From NCBI RefSeq assembly GCF_000756665.1, contig NZ_ARXV01000001.1, forward strand, positions 372,001-436,000: DNA of 64,000 bases, read 5' to 3'. The translations under genes and the position numbers were made by a program. Below, piece by piece: positions 46,140 to 53,588 of the stretch; the first letter of the stretch is position 1, and each line of letters opens with the position of its first letter. A model generated the notes under the pieces. That model was given only the letters and a program-made list of their open reading frames with translations, was not told the DNA's origin and ran no database searches. The DNA is from Alcanivorax nanhaiticus. GTDB taxonomy: Bacteria; Pseudomonadota; Gammaproteobacteria; Pseudomonadales; Alcanivoracaceae.

Positions 46140-47165
46140 ATGAAAAGATTGTTACCCACATCCACGGCGGGCAGCCTGCCCAAGCCCTCTTGGCTGGCCG
46201 AACCCGAAACGCTCTGGTCCCCCTGGAAGTTGCAGGGAGAGGAACTCACTGACGGCAAGCAGGATGCCCTGCGCCTGAGCTTGCACGAGCAACAGCTAGC
46301 CGGTATCGACATAGTCAGCGATGGCGAACAAACCCGCCAACACTTCGTTACCACCTTTATCGAGCACCTAGACGGGGTGGATTTCGAAAAACGGGAAACG
46401 GTGAAAATTCGTGATCGCTACGATGCCAGCGTGCCTACGGTGGTAGGGGCGGTTAGCCGCCAGAAGCCGGTATTTGTCGATGACGCGCGTTTTCTGCGTG
46501 AGCAAACCCGGCAACCAATCAAGTGGGCCCTGCCCGGCCCCATGACCATGATCGACACCCTTTACGACGCTCACTACAAAAGCCGTGAAAAGCTGGCGTG
46601 GGAGTTCGCCAAAATCCTCAACCAGGAAGCCAGAGAGCTGGAAGCCGCCGGCGTTGACATCATCCAGTTCGACGAACCGGCCTTCAATGTCTTCTTTGAT
46701 GAGGTGAACGACTGGGGCGTCGCCACGCTGGAAAAAGCCATTGAAGGACTCAAGTGCGAGACCGCCGTGCATATCTGTTACGGCTACGGCATCAAAGCCA
46801 ATACCGACTGGAAAAAGACGCTGGGTAGTGAATGGCGGCAGTATGAAGAAGCCTTCCCCAAGCTGCAGGCCTCGACCATCGACATGGTCTCTCTGGAATG
46901 CCACAACTCCCATGTCCCCATGGATTTGATTGAGCTGATTCGTGGCAAAAAAGTGATGGTGGGGGCCATTGATGTGGCGAGCCACGTCATTGAAAGCCCG
47001 GAGGAAGTCGCCAACACCTTGCGCAAGGCGCTGCAGTTCGTCGATGCCGACAAACTCTACCCCTGCACCAACTGCGGCATGGCGCCTCTGCCACGCCAGG
47101 TCGCACGAGGCAAACTGCGTGCATTGAGTGCGGGCGCCGAGATGGTCCGCAACGAACTGGCCTGA
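46140..47165 (+). CDS. mesD: Folate-independent methionine synthase MesD
   Basis: 341 residues, about half of MetE, covering only its catalytic barrel. Homocysteine and zinc site residues are visible: LQASTIDMVSLECHNSH (Glu), VHICYGYG (His and Cys) and CTNCGMAPLPR (Cys). The start KRLLPTSTAGSLPKPSWL is a UROD/MetE-C-like sequence. It lacks the N-terminal domain that helps MetE bind methyltetrahydrofolate, and MesD enzymes are reported not to use folate. The natural methyl donor is unknown. It is linked to MesX and a flavin reductase here. Confidence 0.88.
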   Translation: MKRLLPTSTAGSLPKPSWLAEPETLWSPWKLQGEELTDGKQDALRLSLHEQQLAGIDIVSDGEQTRQHFVTTFIEHLDGVDFEKRETVKIRDRYDASVPTVVGAVSRQKPVFVDDARFLREQTRQPIKWALPGPMTMIDTLYDAHYKSREKLAWEFAKILNQEARELEAAGVDIIQFDEPAFNVFFDEVNDWGVATLEKAIEGLKCETAVHICYGYGIKANTDWKKTLGSEWRQYEEAFPKLQASTIDMVSLECHNSHVPMDLIELIRGKKVMVGAIDVASHVIESPEEVANTLRKALQFVDADKLYPCTNCGMAPLPRQVARGKLRALSAGAEMVRNELA

Positions 47166-47266
47166 ATCCCGTCGCCAAGAGCGGGGGTCCTGTATTGGCT
47201 TACTGCATTGACAAGGACAGCCCGCCTGATTCACCCATTTGCGTTACCCCGAATTCTGGAATCACT

Positions 47267-47776
47267 ATGTCACTGACCACCAAGGCTATCGATCCTCTGC
47301 ACTTTCGCAAAGCGCTCGGCCATTTCGCCTCCGGGCTCACTGTGATTACCTCGCACATCGATGACGAACCCATCGGCTTTACCTGTCAGTCGTTCTACAG
47401 CGTTTCGACAGCTCCGCCGCTGGTGTCATTCAGCGTAAAGAGAGACTCTTTCAGCTACCCCAAGATCCGTCGTGCGGGCCGGTTCACGGTGAATATTCTC
47501 TCTGAAGAACAGGCTGCGCTATCCAACCTCTTCGCCCAACAGGGCGCGGACAAGTGGAAAGAAACCGACTGGACCCACTCTCCTCTGGGCAACCCTGTAA
47601 TTGGTGGCAGCCTGCATTGGCTGGATTGTGAGATTCATGCCGAGCACCAAGCAGGCGATCACCTGATTGTGATTGGGGAGGTACGAGCGCTGAGCCTGCA
47701 ACCAACAACCGCCACACACCCCCTGCTGTATTTCAAAGGGCAATACTGCAATCTGGATGCATCGGTTACCTGTTGA
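47267..47776 (+). CDS. Flavin reductase-like protein of the mesXD cluster
   Basis: 169 residues from ATG 47267. The FMN-binding split-barrel pattern is plain: FRKALGHFASGLTVITSHIDDEPIGFTCQSFYSVSTAPPLVSFSV, then GRFTVNILSEEQAALSNLFA and HPLLYFKGQYCNL. Such proteins reduce free FMN or FAD using NAD(P)H, often for a partner oxygenase. Since MesD needs oxygen, it may supply reduced flavin to MesX, an inference from linkage alone. Confidence 0.85.
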   Translation: MSLTTKAIDPLHFRKALGHFASGLTVITSHIDDEPIGFTCQSFYSVSTAPPLVSFSVKRDSFSYPKIRRAGRFTVNILSEEQAALSNLFAQQGADKWKETDWTHSPLGNPVIGGSLHWLDCEIHAEHQAGDHLIVIGEVRALSLQPTTATHPLLYFKGQYCNLDASVTC

Positions 47777-47864
47777 GATCACTTCCTGGGCACCCCGGCC
47801 CATTCGCTTGTTGTACTTTCTGTCATTTCGCCGCGACTCTTTCGCGGCTTTATAAGGGTTTAGC

Positions 47865-48647
47865 ATGGAATTTTTGCTGTATTTGGTTCTGGGCGCGGCA
47901 GCCGGTGTACTGGCCGGTCTGTTCGGGGTCGGCGGCGGTATCATCATCGTGCCGGTACTGGTATTGAGCTTTACCGCCCAGGGTGTCGATCCACAGGTAT
48001 TGACGCATCTGGCCGTTGGCACCTCACTGGCCACCATCGTCTTCACCTCCATCAATTCGGTAATCGAGCATCATCGCAAAGGCGCGGTGCAATGGCCTGT
48101 TTTCGCCTGGATGACGGTAGGTATCCTGCTTGGCGCAGGGCTTGGCTCACTGACGGCTGCGTCAATACAAGGGCCGATGCTGCAAAAGCTCATTGGCGTG
48201 TTTGCGATCGTTATCGCCATACAAATGGCGCTCGACCTGAAGCCCAAAGCCAGCCGTTCGGTGCCTGGCAAACTGGGACTGACGGCCGCAGGCGGCGTCA
48301 TTGGTTGGGCGTCGGCAATCTTTGGTATCGGGGGCGGAACCCTGAATGTGCCCTTTCTCACCTGGCGCAGCCTGCCCATGCAACAGGCGGTAGCCACCTC
48401 TTCCGCTTGCGGCCTGCCAATCGCTGCGGCCAGCGCTCTGAGTTTCATGCTGATCGGCTGGAGCCAGCCACAACTACCCGAATGGAGTCTGGGGTATGTG
48501 TATCTGCCTGCCATGGTGGGCATTGCCTTCACCAGCATGTTCTTCGCCCGTTTCGGCGCGCGCCTGGCGCACCAGCTATCGCCGCGCCTGCTAAAGCGCC
48601 TGTTCGCTCTGTTGCTATTGTGCGTGGGCGTGAGCTTTCTTGTTTAA
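47865..48647 (+). CDS. TauE/SafE-family permease
   Basis: 260 residues with eight hydrophobic segments. The paired GxxxGLFGVGGGIIIVPVLVL (residues about 17-36) and SAIFGIGGGTLNVPFL are the tandem repeat signature. Members export sulfite, sulfoacetate or related anions. It lies 88 bases after the flavin reductase; a sulfur link to methionine is possible but unproven. Confidence 0.85.
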   Translation: MEFLLYLVLGAAAGVLAGLFGVGGGIIIVPVLVLSFTAQGVDPQVLTHLAVGTSLATIVFTSINSVIEHHRKGAVQWPVFAWMTVGILLGAGLGSLTAASIQGPMLQKLIGVFAIVIAIQMALDLKPKASRSVPGKLGLTAAGGVIGWASAIFGIGGGTLNVPFLTWRSLPMQQAVATSSACGLPIAAASALSFMLIGWSQPQLPEWSLGYVYLPAMVGIAFTSMFFARFGARLAHQLSPRLLKRLFALLLLCVGVSFLV

Positions 48648-48733
48648 GGGGCATACCTTAATGAGGTCACGAAGACGCTCGCAGGTAATTCTGCCGGGGA
48701 AAGTGGGATCTGCGCTCTGACAAAGACAGACTA

Positions 48734-48947
48734 GAAGCGAGTTGCGAGGAACGAGTTTCGAATGACACCAACCCGTGCCGTAGAAGCGGCGCTGGCGGCG
48801 CGATAATCGCTTGCGATAAAAAGCATTTTCACCACAGAGATCACAGAGGTTAAAACCGTCTTTCCCTCAGTGGCCTCTGTGATCTCTGTGGTAAATATCG
48901 CTTTTAAAGGTTTGGGTTATCGCACCGCCAGCGCCGCTCCTACGGCA
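48734..48947. repeat. Composite palindromic element with ACAGAG arms (element G)
   Basis: 48734-48761 holds four heptads, GAAGCGA, GTTGCGA, GGAACGA, GTTTCGA. Next, 48778-48947 is a nested palindrome: outer arms GCCGTAGAAGCGGCGCTGGC and its near complement ending at 48947; inner arms CACCACAGAGATCACAGAGG (48830-48849) and CCTCTGTGATCTCTGTGGT (48873-48891). It sits between convergent genes. No gene is seen in 48648-48962. Confidence 0.85.
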
Positions 48948-48962
48948 GGGCATTCGCAGCCG

Positions 48963-50129
48963 TCAGCCCTCCGGCTGCTCCTCAATCGTCCGCAACAGAC
49001 GATCCGGACCAAGCTCTACTGGTTTGGGTTCGCCCGGTAATTCCCAATGGCCGGCATGGCGCTCATCCGGCTTGCTGTCCATCAATGGCAGGCTTGTGAG
49101 ATCCGCCAGGGCATCACGGAACAGATCGGTGCGATAGCACTGCGCCGCAAACGTCTGCTTTTCTTCCAGAGAACACTGCCGCCAGCGCTGCATTTCTTCC
49201 AGCAGGAAACGGGCATCAGATCGCCACGGGAAATTGGCGTGAAAACCGGCAAACACATGAAAGTGATGGGCCGGGAACGGCTGTCCGGTCAGACCACCGG
49301 GCAAACGTTGATTGAACGGCGCACGGATAATTTCTTCCGGCACATCCAACCAGGCCGGGTGCGCCAACAAGGAAAGACTGTCGACCAGATTCTCATCGGC
49401 ATAACAGGCAGCTTTGTACAGCGCTCGCAACAGGGCACGGTGGGTATCCGGGTTACGAGCTACCCAATCCCGGGAAACCGCGAGTACCTTTTCTGGCGCA
49501 TTCTCCCAGATCTGGTAACCGGACAGGATACAGTGGCCAGCCCCAGTGAGCGCCGCCAGGCTGTTCCAGGGCTCACCGACACAGAAGCCATCGATATGCC
49601 CCATGCGCAGGTGATCCACCATCTGCGACGGCGGCAATACCACCAGCTTCACATCATGGTCCGGGTCGAGGCCCGCGACACTGAGCCAGTGGCGCAACTG
49701 ATAAGCATGACAGGAGAACGGGAAGACCACCGCCAGCACCAGCGGATCTTCGCCACTGCTGGCTCGGGCGGCCACCAGCTTGTTCATGGCGTTGGCCATG
49801 TCGTTGGCCGTGGGCCCTTCCGACAAGGCACACAGTCCCTGGAACAACATTGGCGATACGGTAATACCGTTACCGTTCAGTCCCATGGAAAACGCAGTGG
49901 CCAGGGGCTTCTTGATGCAACCCAGCCCCAGCGAGGTGGACATGAGCATGGGGGCCAGCATGGGAGCCGCATCCAACTGCCCTACCAGTAAACGATCACG
50001 CAGACTGGCCCAACTCCATTCCGGCTGCAGCTCCACATCCAGCCCTTCCGCTGCGAAGTAACCCGCTTCCTGGGCAACGGCCAAAGGCAGGCTGTCTGTG
50101 AGTGGCATATAGCCGATACGAATTTTCAT
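48963..50129 (-). CDS. nasS: Nitrate-sensing protein NasS
   Basis: 388 residues of the NrtA-like binding fold without a signal peptide (begins MKIRIGYMPLTDSLPLAVAQ), so cytoplasmic. It shares with NrtA of this window the segment [13 protein letters not shown] and FCVGEPWN, ligand-pocket parts. In other bacteria NasS holds the antiterminator NasT until nitrate or nitrite binds. The start overlaps the stop of a 50-residue frame as TAATG. It is the last gene of the nasT transcript. Confidence 0.9.
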   Translation of the reverse strand: MKIRIGYMPLTDSLPLAVAQEAGYFAAEGLDVELQPEWSWASLRDRLLVGQLDAAPMLAPMLMSTSLGLGCIKKPLATAFSMGLNGNGITVSPMLFQGLCALSEGPTANDMANAMNKLVAARASSGEDPLVLAVVFPFSCHAYQLRHWLSVAGLDPDHDVKLVVLPPSQMVDHLRMGHIDGFCVGEPWNSLAALTGAGHCILSGYQIWENAPEKVLAVSRDWVARNPDTHRALLRALYKAACYADENLVDSLSLLAHPAWLDVPEEIIRAPFNQRLPGGLTGQPFPAHHFHVFAGFHANFPWRSDARFLLEEMQRWRQCSLEEKQTFAAQCYRTDLFRDALADLTSLPLMDSKPDERHAGHWELPGEPKPVELGPDRLLRTIEEQPEG

Positions 50130-50281
50130 TATTTTTGCTCCGCAGGAACCGAGCGCCGGACGCTGGATACCGAGCGCCGCAGAGGCTCACACATTTCCAC
50201 AGGAGGCCTTGCCCGGCTGACCGGCCTGGTCTCCGCATCCACCAGGCTGCGGGACTTTTTCAACGGCATCACTCGTCGCAT
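50129..50281 (-). CDS. Unrecognised 50-residue basic protein between nasT and nasS
   Basis: ATG at 50281 with AGGAGAG 4 bases upstream, one of the best ribosome sites in this cluster. The stop TAA shares a base with the nasS start (TAATG). The product is Arg-rich and carries an internal repeat, RRSVSSVRRSVP, near its C-terminus. It has one Cys and no membrane segment. The spacing argues that it is translated and coupled to nasS. I know of no such protein in NasTS systems; a leader for nasS translation is the simpler alternative. Confidence 0.55.
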   Translation of the reverse strand: MRRVMPLKKSRSLVDAETRPVSRARPPVEMCEPLRRSVSSVRRSVPAEQK

Positions 50282-50374
50282 GATCTCTCCTGTTTTTGTG
50301 GAAGCAGTTGTTCGACCGCGAGTTCATCTTCATCGGAACATCGCTATGGCAGCATCGCTCCCACAGTAAAAAAA

Positions 50375-50962
50375 CTATCCTTGGGCCTTCAGCATCTCGG
50401 CATAATCCAGCACCGAGCGCGCCACCTGAATCAACGGTTGGCCGGTATTCATGGCCTGGCGTCTCAGGGTGCTGTAGGCATCTTGCTCATTCAGCCGGCG
50501 TCGCTGCATCAGCAGCCCTTTCGCCCGCTCGATAATCTTGCGTTCCGCCAAGGCTTCGCGGGTCTGCTCCAGCTCTTCGCGCAACGCCTGATACTCGCGG
50601 AACCGGGCGGTGGCCACGCGCATCACTCCTCGCACCCGGGTCAAGTCGGTCTCACCGGCCACATAGGCGCTCACACCGGCACGCAAGGCCGCCACCACCA
50701 GATCTTCATCATCCTGATTACAAAACATGACCATGGGCCGCGGGATATCCCGCTGTACCAACGCCATGCTTTCCAGAGTGTCCCGATCCGGGGCATCCAT
50801 ATCCACGATAACCACATCCGGATTACTGCTACGCACCTTCTCGGCCAGCCCGGCTGCACTGGTGAGACGGCACAGGATCTCGTGCCCTTCATCAATAAGG
50901 GCCCGTTCGAGAATCGCGGCGCGCGGTGGCTGGTCATCCACCAGCATGATTTTCAGTGCCAT
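50375..50962 (-). CDS. nasT: ANTAR-domain transcription antiterminator NasT
   Basis: 195 residues from ATG 50962. The longer frame from 51025 is excluded since its start lies within and above the sigma-54 promoter at 51005-51021. The receiver-like domain (KIMLVDDQPPRAAILERAL, VVIVDMDAPDRDTLES) is followed by a coiled linker and the ANTAR domain (ERKIIERAKGLLMQRRRLNEQDAYSTLRRQAMN). It should bind the two-hairpin leader upstream of nrtA when released from NasS by nitrate or nitrite. Confidence 0.92.
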   Translation of the reverse strand: MALKIMLVDDQPPRAAILERALIDEGHEILCRLTSAAGLAEKVRSSNPDVVIVDMDAPDRDTLESMALVQRDIPRPMVMFCNQDDEDLVVAALRAGVSAYVAGETDLTRVRGVMRVATARFREYQALREELEQTREALAERKIIERAKGLLMQRRRLNEQDAYSTLRRQAMNTGQPLIQVARSVLDYAEMLKAQG

Positions 50963-51004
50963 AACGTCAGAGGCATCCGGAGAACAAGAGTTATCCGAAT
51001 GTTT

Positions 51005-51021
51005 TGCAACGGTTGTGCCAG
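51005..51021 (-). promoter_or_regulatory. Sigma-54 promoter of nasT
   Basis: On the minus strand CTGGCACAACCGTTGCA carries GG (-24) and GC (-12) ten bases apart, a close match to the consensus. Transcription should begin near 50994, 30 bases before the nasT ATG. Confidence 0.85.
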
Positions 51022-51087
51022 TCATGCCATTTCTAACCCATTGTTTTGGTTCGAATTTTAATTATCACCAATAAAGCACCCAAGAAA

Positions 51088-51104
51088 CGCACCTGAATGG
51101 TGCG
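51088..51104. promoter_or_regulatory. NtrC binding site upstream of nasT
   Basis: CGCACC-TGAAT-GGTGCG is a perfect dyad close to the consensus TGCACC-N5-GGTGCA. It lies about 75 bases upstream of the sigma-54 promoter, a usual enhancer position. Confidence 0.75.
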
Positions 51105-51140
51105 CCCCTCGGTACCAAAAATGACCGATTCCTGACGAGG

Positions 51141-51548
51141 TCAATACTCCGCCGCATCGATCATGGTCGTGGCCAGAATGGTGTAAGCGGCAGTCCAGGC
51201 AGCCTCAGTGTCGTCATCAAAGGCATCGCCGAGCCCCTGCCCCAGCGTCCACAACAACGCCTGGGCTACCGTGTCATAGTCCGCCGGTTTTACCCCATAG
51301 TCTTTATGCCGAGCCCCCAGTTTCTGAACCGCCGGGACAATAGTGTCGAGCTTATCGAGGCCTTTTACCGCCACCCCGATCATGGTCATCAGCTTCTTGC
51401 CCTGCTCTTCCATGTTGCCCTTGAAGAGTGGCTTGAGCGCCGGATCGGTGGTGAACAGACGGTCGTAAAATAGCGCGGCGGCCTGATCGGCAATGCCTTC
51501 CACTTTCGTCCAGCTGTCCTGCACCAGCGTAATTTGTTCTGGAGTCAT
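51141..51548 (-). CDS. Single-domain haemoglobin
   Basis: 135 residues, all globin. Proximal His is His81 in LGARHKDYGV; the distal Gln is near 49 (EEQGKKL), as in Vitreoscilla-type and NO-detoxifying globins. Phe28 region LFYDRLF is the conserved CD/B10 part. There is no reductase domain. Globins of this type can turn NO into nitrate with a partner reductase. Nitrogen-linked neighbours suggest NO handling, an inference. Confidence 0.92.
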   Translation of the reverse strand: MTPEQITLVQDSWTKVEGIADQAAALFYDRLFTTDPALKPLFKGNMEEQGKKLMTMIGVAVKGLDKLDTIVPAVQKLGARHKDYGVKPADYDTVAQALLWTLGQGLGDAFDDDTEAAWTAAYTILATTMIDAAEY

Positions 51549-51603
51549 GGTGTTTCTCCTGTTATTGAATCCTGATAAACGTGAAGATCTCGCTGATGCC
51601 GTC

Positions 51604-52197
51604 TTACATCGGCACGCGAATCACCACCCCTCCCATCACGTCCCCCATTTCGAAGTCAGTCTTGGGAGAATCCTTGTGGTTGTTATGGCAAGCCACGCAA
51701 GGGGCTGCGACAGCCACATCGGGATACACCGCGGTGTAGTAAGTGGTATCGCCCAGGGTCTCCTCGCCGTAGAAGTTCTGGCCCGGGTTATCCACGATGA
51801 ATTGCAGTCCTTCTTTTTCCAGCTCGGTCTTGGGCGCATTCTGCGCGTTGATCGGCCACAAGGACTGGAGTGAATAGGTGAAGTCACTGGTCATTTCACT
51901 GACAGCTTCAGCGCCGTAGCGGAACATCTGTGCCGGCAGCGGCGCACCGTTTTCCAGATCTTCCCAGTATTCATGAGGCTTGATGCTGTCTGCCCCGGCC
52001 GGCCCCAGGCGGCCAATGATCATCTTGGTGTAGTTGGTACGGTCTGCCTTCATCACTGCAAACAAGGAGTCGGTGTAGACCTTCGGCTCAATGCCTCCAC
52101 TGGGCGCCGCTTTCTCTTCTCCGCAGCCGCTCAACATCAAGGCGGACAGGACGGAAACTATCAGGATGGTGACTTTCTGCTTCATGACGTGTTGCAT
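51604..52197 (-). CDS. DUF3365 (Tll0287-like) one-haem c-type lipoprotein
   Basis: 197 residues from ATG 52197 (GAGGAGG 9 bases upstream; a second Met 12 bases later is possible). The lipobox ALMLSGCGEE indicates a lipoprotein. One CVACH haem site lies near the C-terminus (VAAPCVACHNNHKDSPK), within a Tll0287-like PAS-type fold. Members are sensors or electron carriers. Here it follows an 11-haem cytochrome by 43 bases, so a redox partner role is plausible. Confidence 0.82.
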   Translation of the reverse strand: MQHVMKQKVTILIVSVLSALMLSGCGEEKAAPSGGIEPKVYTDSLFAVMKADRTNYTKMIIGRLGPAGADSIKPHEYWEDLENGAPLPAQMFRYGAEAVSEMTSDFTYSLQSLWPINAQNAPKTELEKEGLQFIVDNPGQNFYGEETLGDTTYYTAVYPDVAVAAPCVACHNNHKDSPKTDFEMGDVMGGVVIRVPM

Positions 52198-52240
52198 GGG
52201 TAGTACCTCCTCAGGATTTAAAATCGTTTCATCAGGCAAA

Positions 52241-53578
52241 TCAGTAAGGGCCTTTCTTGTCGCGGGACTTGTCACGGTCCACGGCCATATCTATGGACGG
52301 CACATGTTTTTCCGGCTGACCATTGAAGTTGTTTTCCAGAAGATGCGGGTCTGCCAGTGCATCCAGAGAGAATTCCAGGCTGTGGCATTGCAGGCACACC
52401 GGCCGCGCCATTTTTTCCACCGGGCGCATCGTCAGGCTCTGGTTGTGCTGTACAAAGATCTCGCCGTGCTTTTCTTCGCGGGGCATGTGGCAGGTAGCAC
52501 AGGTCACACCGCTACCTGGCGGTAGCTCGCCGCGCTTTTCCTGTTTCCACAAATCATGATGGGGAGAGCGCAGGTATTCGTTACTGTGCTCATCGTTGTG
52601 ACAGCCAATACAGCTATCCACCGCCGCTTTCTGTGTGTCGAAGTCGTGAGCCCCATGGCAGCTGATACACGTCAGCTCGCGATGACTGGCCTCCACATGC
52701 ATGTTGAGCACCGATTGCGAGGGCGTCATCGGTGACAGCCCCTGAGCGATGCGCATGCCATGACGGCCCTGCAAAAAGCCTTCGGATTCTGACTCGTGAC
52801 AGGTGGCGCACTGCTGCGGCTCCGGGGAATCCGTCCAGTCATCACCACCACCGTGACAGGCAGTGCAGGCCACACCGGCATCCGCATGGGCATTACCATC
52901 CCAATGCTCCGGCGTGGCAGCGTCGGCTGGTGCCGCACCCTGTCCTCGCATTAATGCCACCAGGTCTTCATCACGCAGGTGTCGGGCAAGCAAGTCACGG
53001 GGAGCCTGCTGCGCCGGCGTTTTCAGCCAGGACTCACCGGCATGGGCCAGTAGAAAGTCTTCATACAAGGCACGGTTATCGTGGTAGTTGTGGCAACCCG
53101 CGCTGGCACAGGTATCGAACCCCATCCCTTCATGGCTGGGGCGATCCCTGGCGATGTCCTCATGACAGTGGGCGCACATGTCCATAGGCAGGGTCACCCC
53201 CATCCCCACGTCCAGTTCCGGGCGATGCTCCACATGACAGGACACGCACAAACGCGCATCGACATTGGCAAGCCTGTCGGCGTTGCGGGGGTCGGTAAAC
53301 TTGGATTTGGGGTGAGAATCCTGAGCCTCATCCAGCTGCTCGCCATGGCAATCCACACAGGCATTCTGCAGCACCGTTTCGCTGTCAAAACCATCGCCAT
53401 GGCAGACGCTGCACTGCATTTCGATCTGGTGATGGCCGTGGGTCATCGGCCCGGGAATAAACGCCGTTTTCGGTGCGGTCTCGTCAACCAGTTGCAGACT
53501 GAGCCAGATGGCAAGCCCCAACGAAGCGAACAACCAGATAGCCCACAGAATTGGATTGCGTTTCTTGCTTGCCATCAT
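52241..53578 (-). CDS. Membrane-anchored 11-haem c-type cytochrome
   Basis: About 445 residues from ATG 53578 (53575 also possible). One N-terminal membrane anchor (ILWAIWLFASLGLAIWLSLQL) puts the rest in the periplasm. I count ten CxxCH sites (CSVCH, CVDCH, CVSCH, CAHCH, CTACH, CATCH, CISCH, CIGCH, CATCH, CLQCH) and one CX4CH (CASAGCH), eleven haems in all. The CX4CH form is known from cytochromes c3. It starts 10 bases after the upstream flavocytochrome stop. It should accept electrons from that protein. It could be a carrier or a terminal reductase; no Lys-ligated catalytic haem (CxxCK) is seen. Confidence 0.85.
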   Translation of the reverse strand: MMASKKRNPILWAIWLFASLGLAIWLSLQLVDETAPKTAFIPGPMTHGHHQIEMQCSVCHGDGFDSETVLQNACVDCHGEQLDEAQDSHPKSKFTDPRNADRLANVDARLCVSCHVEHRPELDVGMGVTLPMDMCAHCHEDIARDRPSHEGMGFDTCASAGCHNYHDNRALYEDFLLAHAGESWLKTPAQQAPRDLLARHLRDEDLVALMRGQGAAPADAATPEHWDGNAHADAGVACTACHGGGDDWTDSPEPQQCATCHESESEGFLQGRHGMRIAQGLSPMTPSQSVLNMHVEASHRELTCISCHGAHDFDTQKAAVDSCIGCHNDEHSNEYLRSPHHDLWKQEKRGELPPGSGVTCATCHMPREEKHGEIFVQHNQSLTMRPVEKMARPVCLQCHSLEFSLDALADPHLLENNFNGQPEKHVPSIDMAVDRDKSRDKKGPY

Positions 53579-53588
53579 CCCCACCCCG

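Noticed and set aside
51604-52197. Catalytic multihaem reductase role for the DUF3365 protein
   Set aside because: Only one CxxCH site is present.
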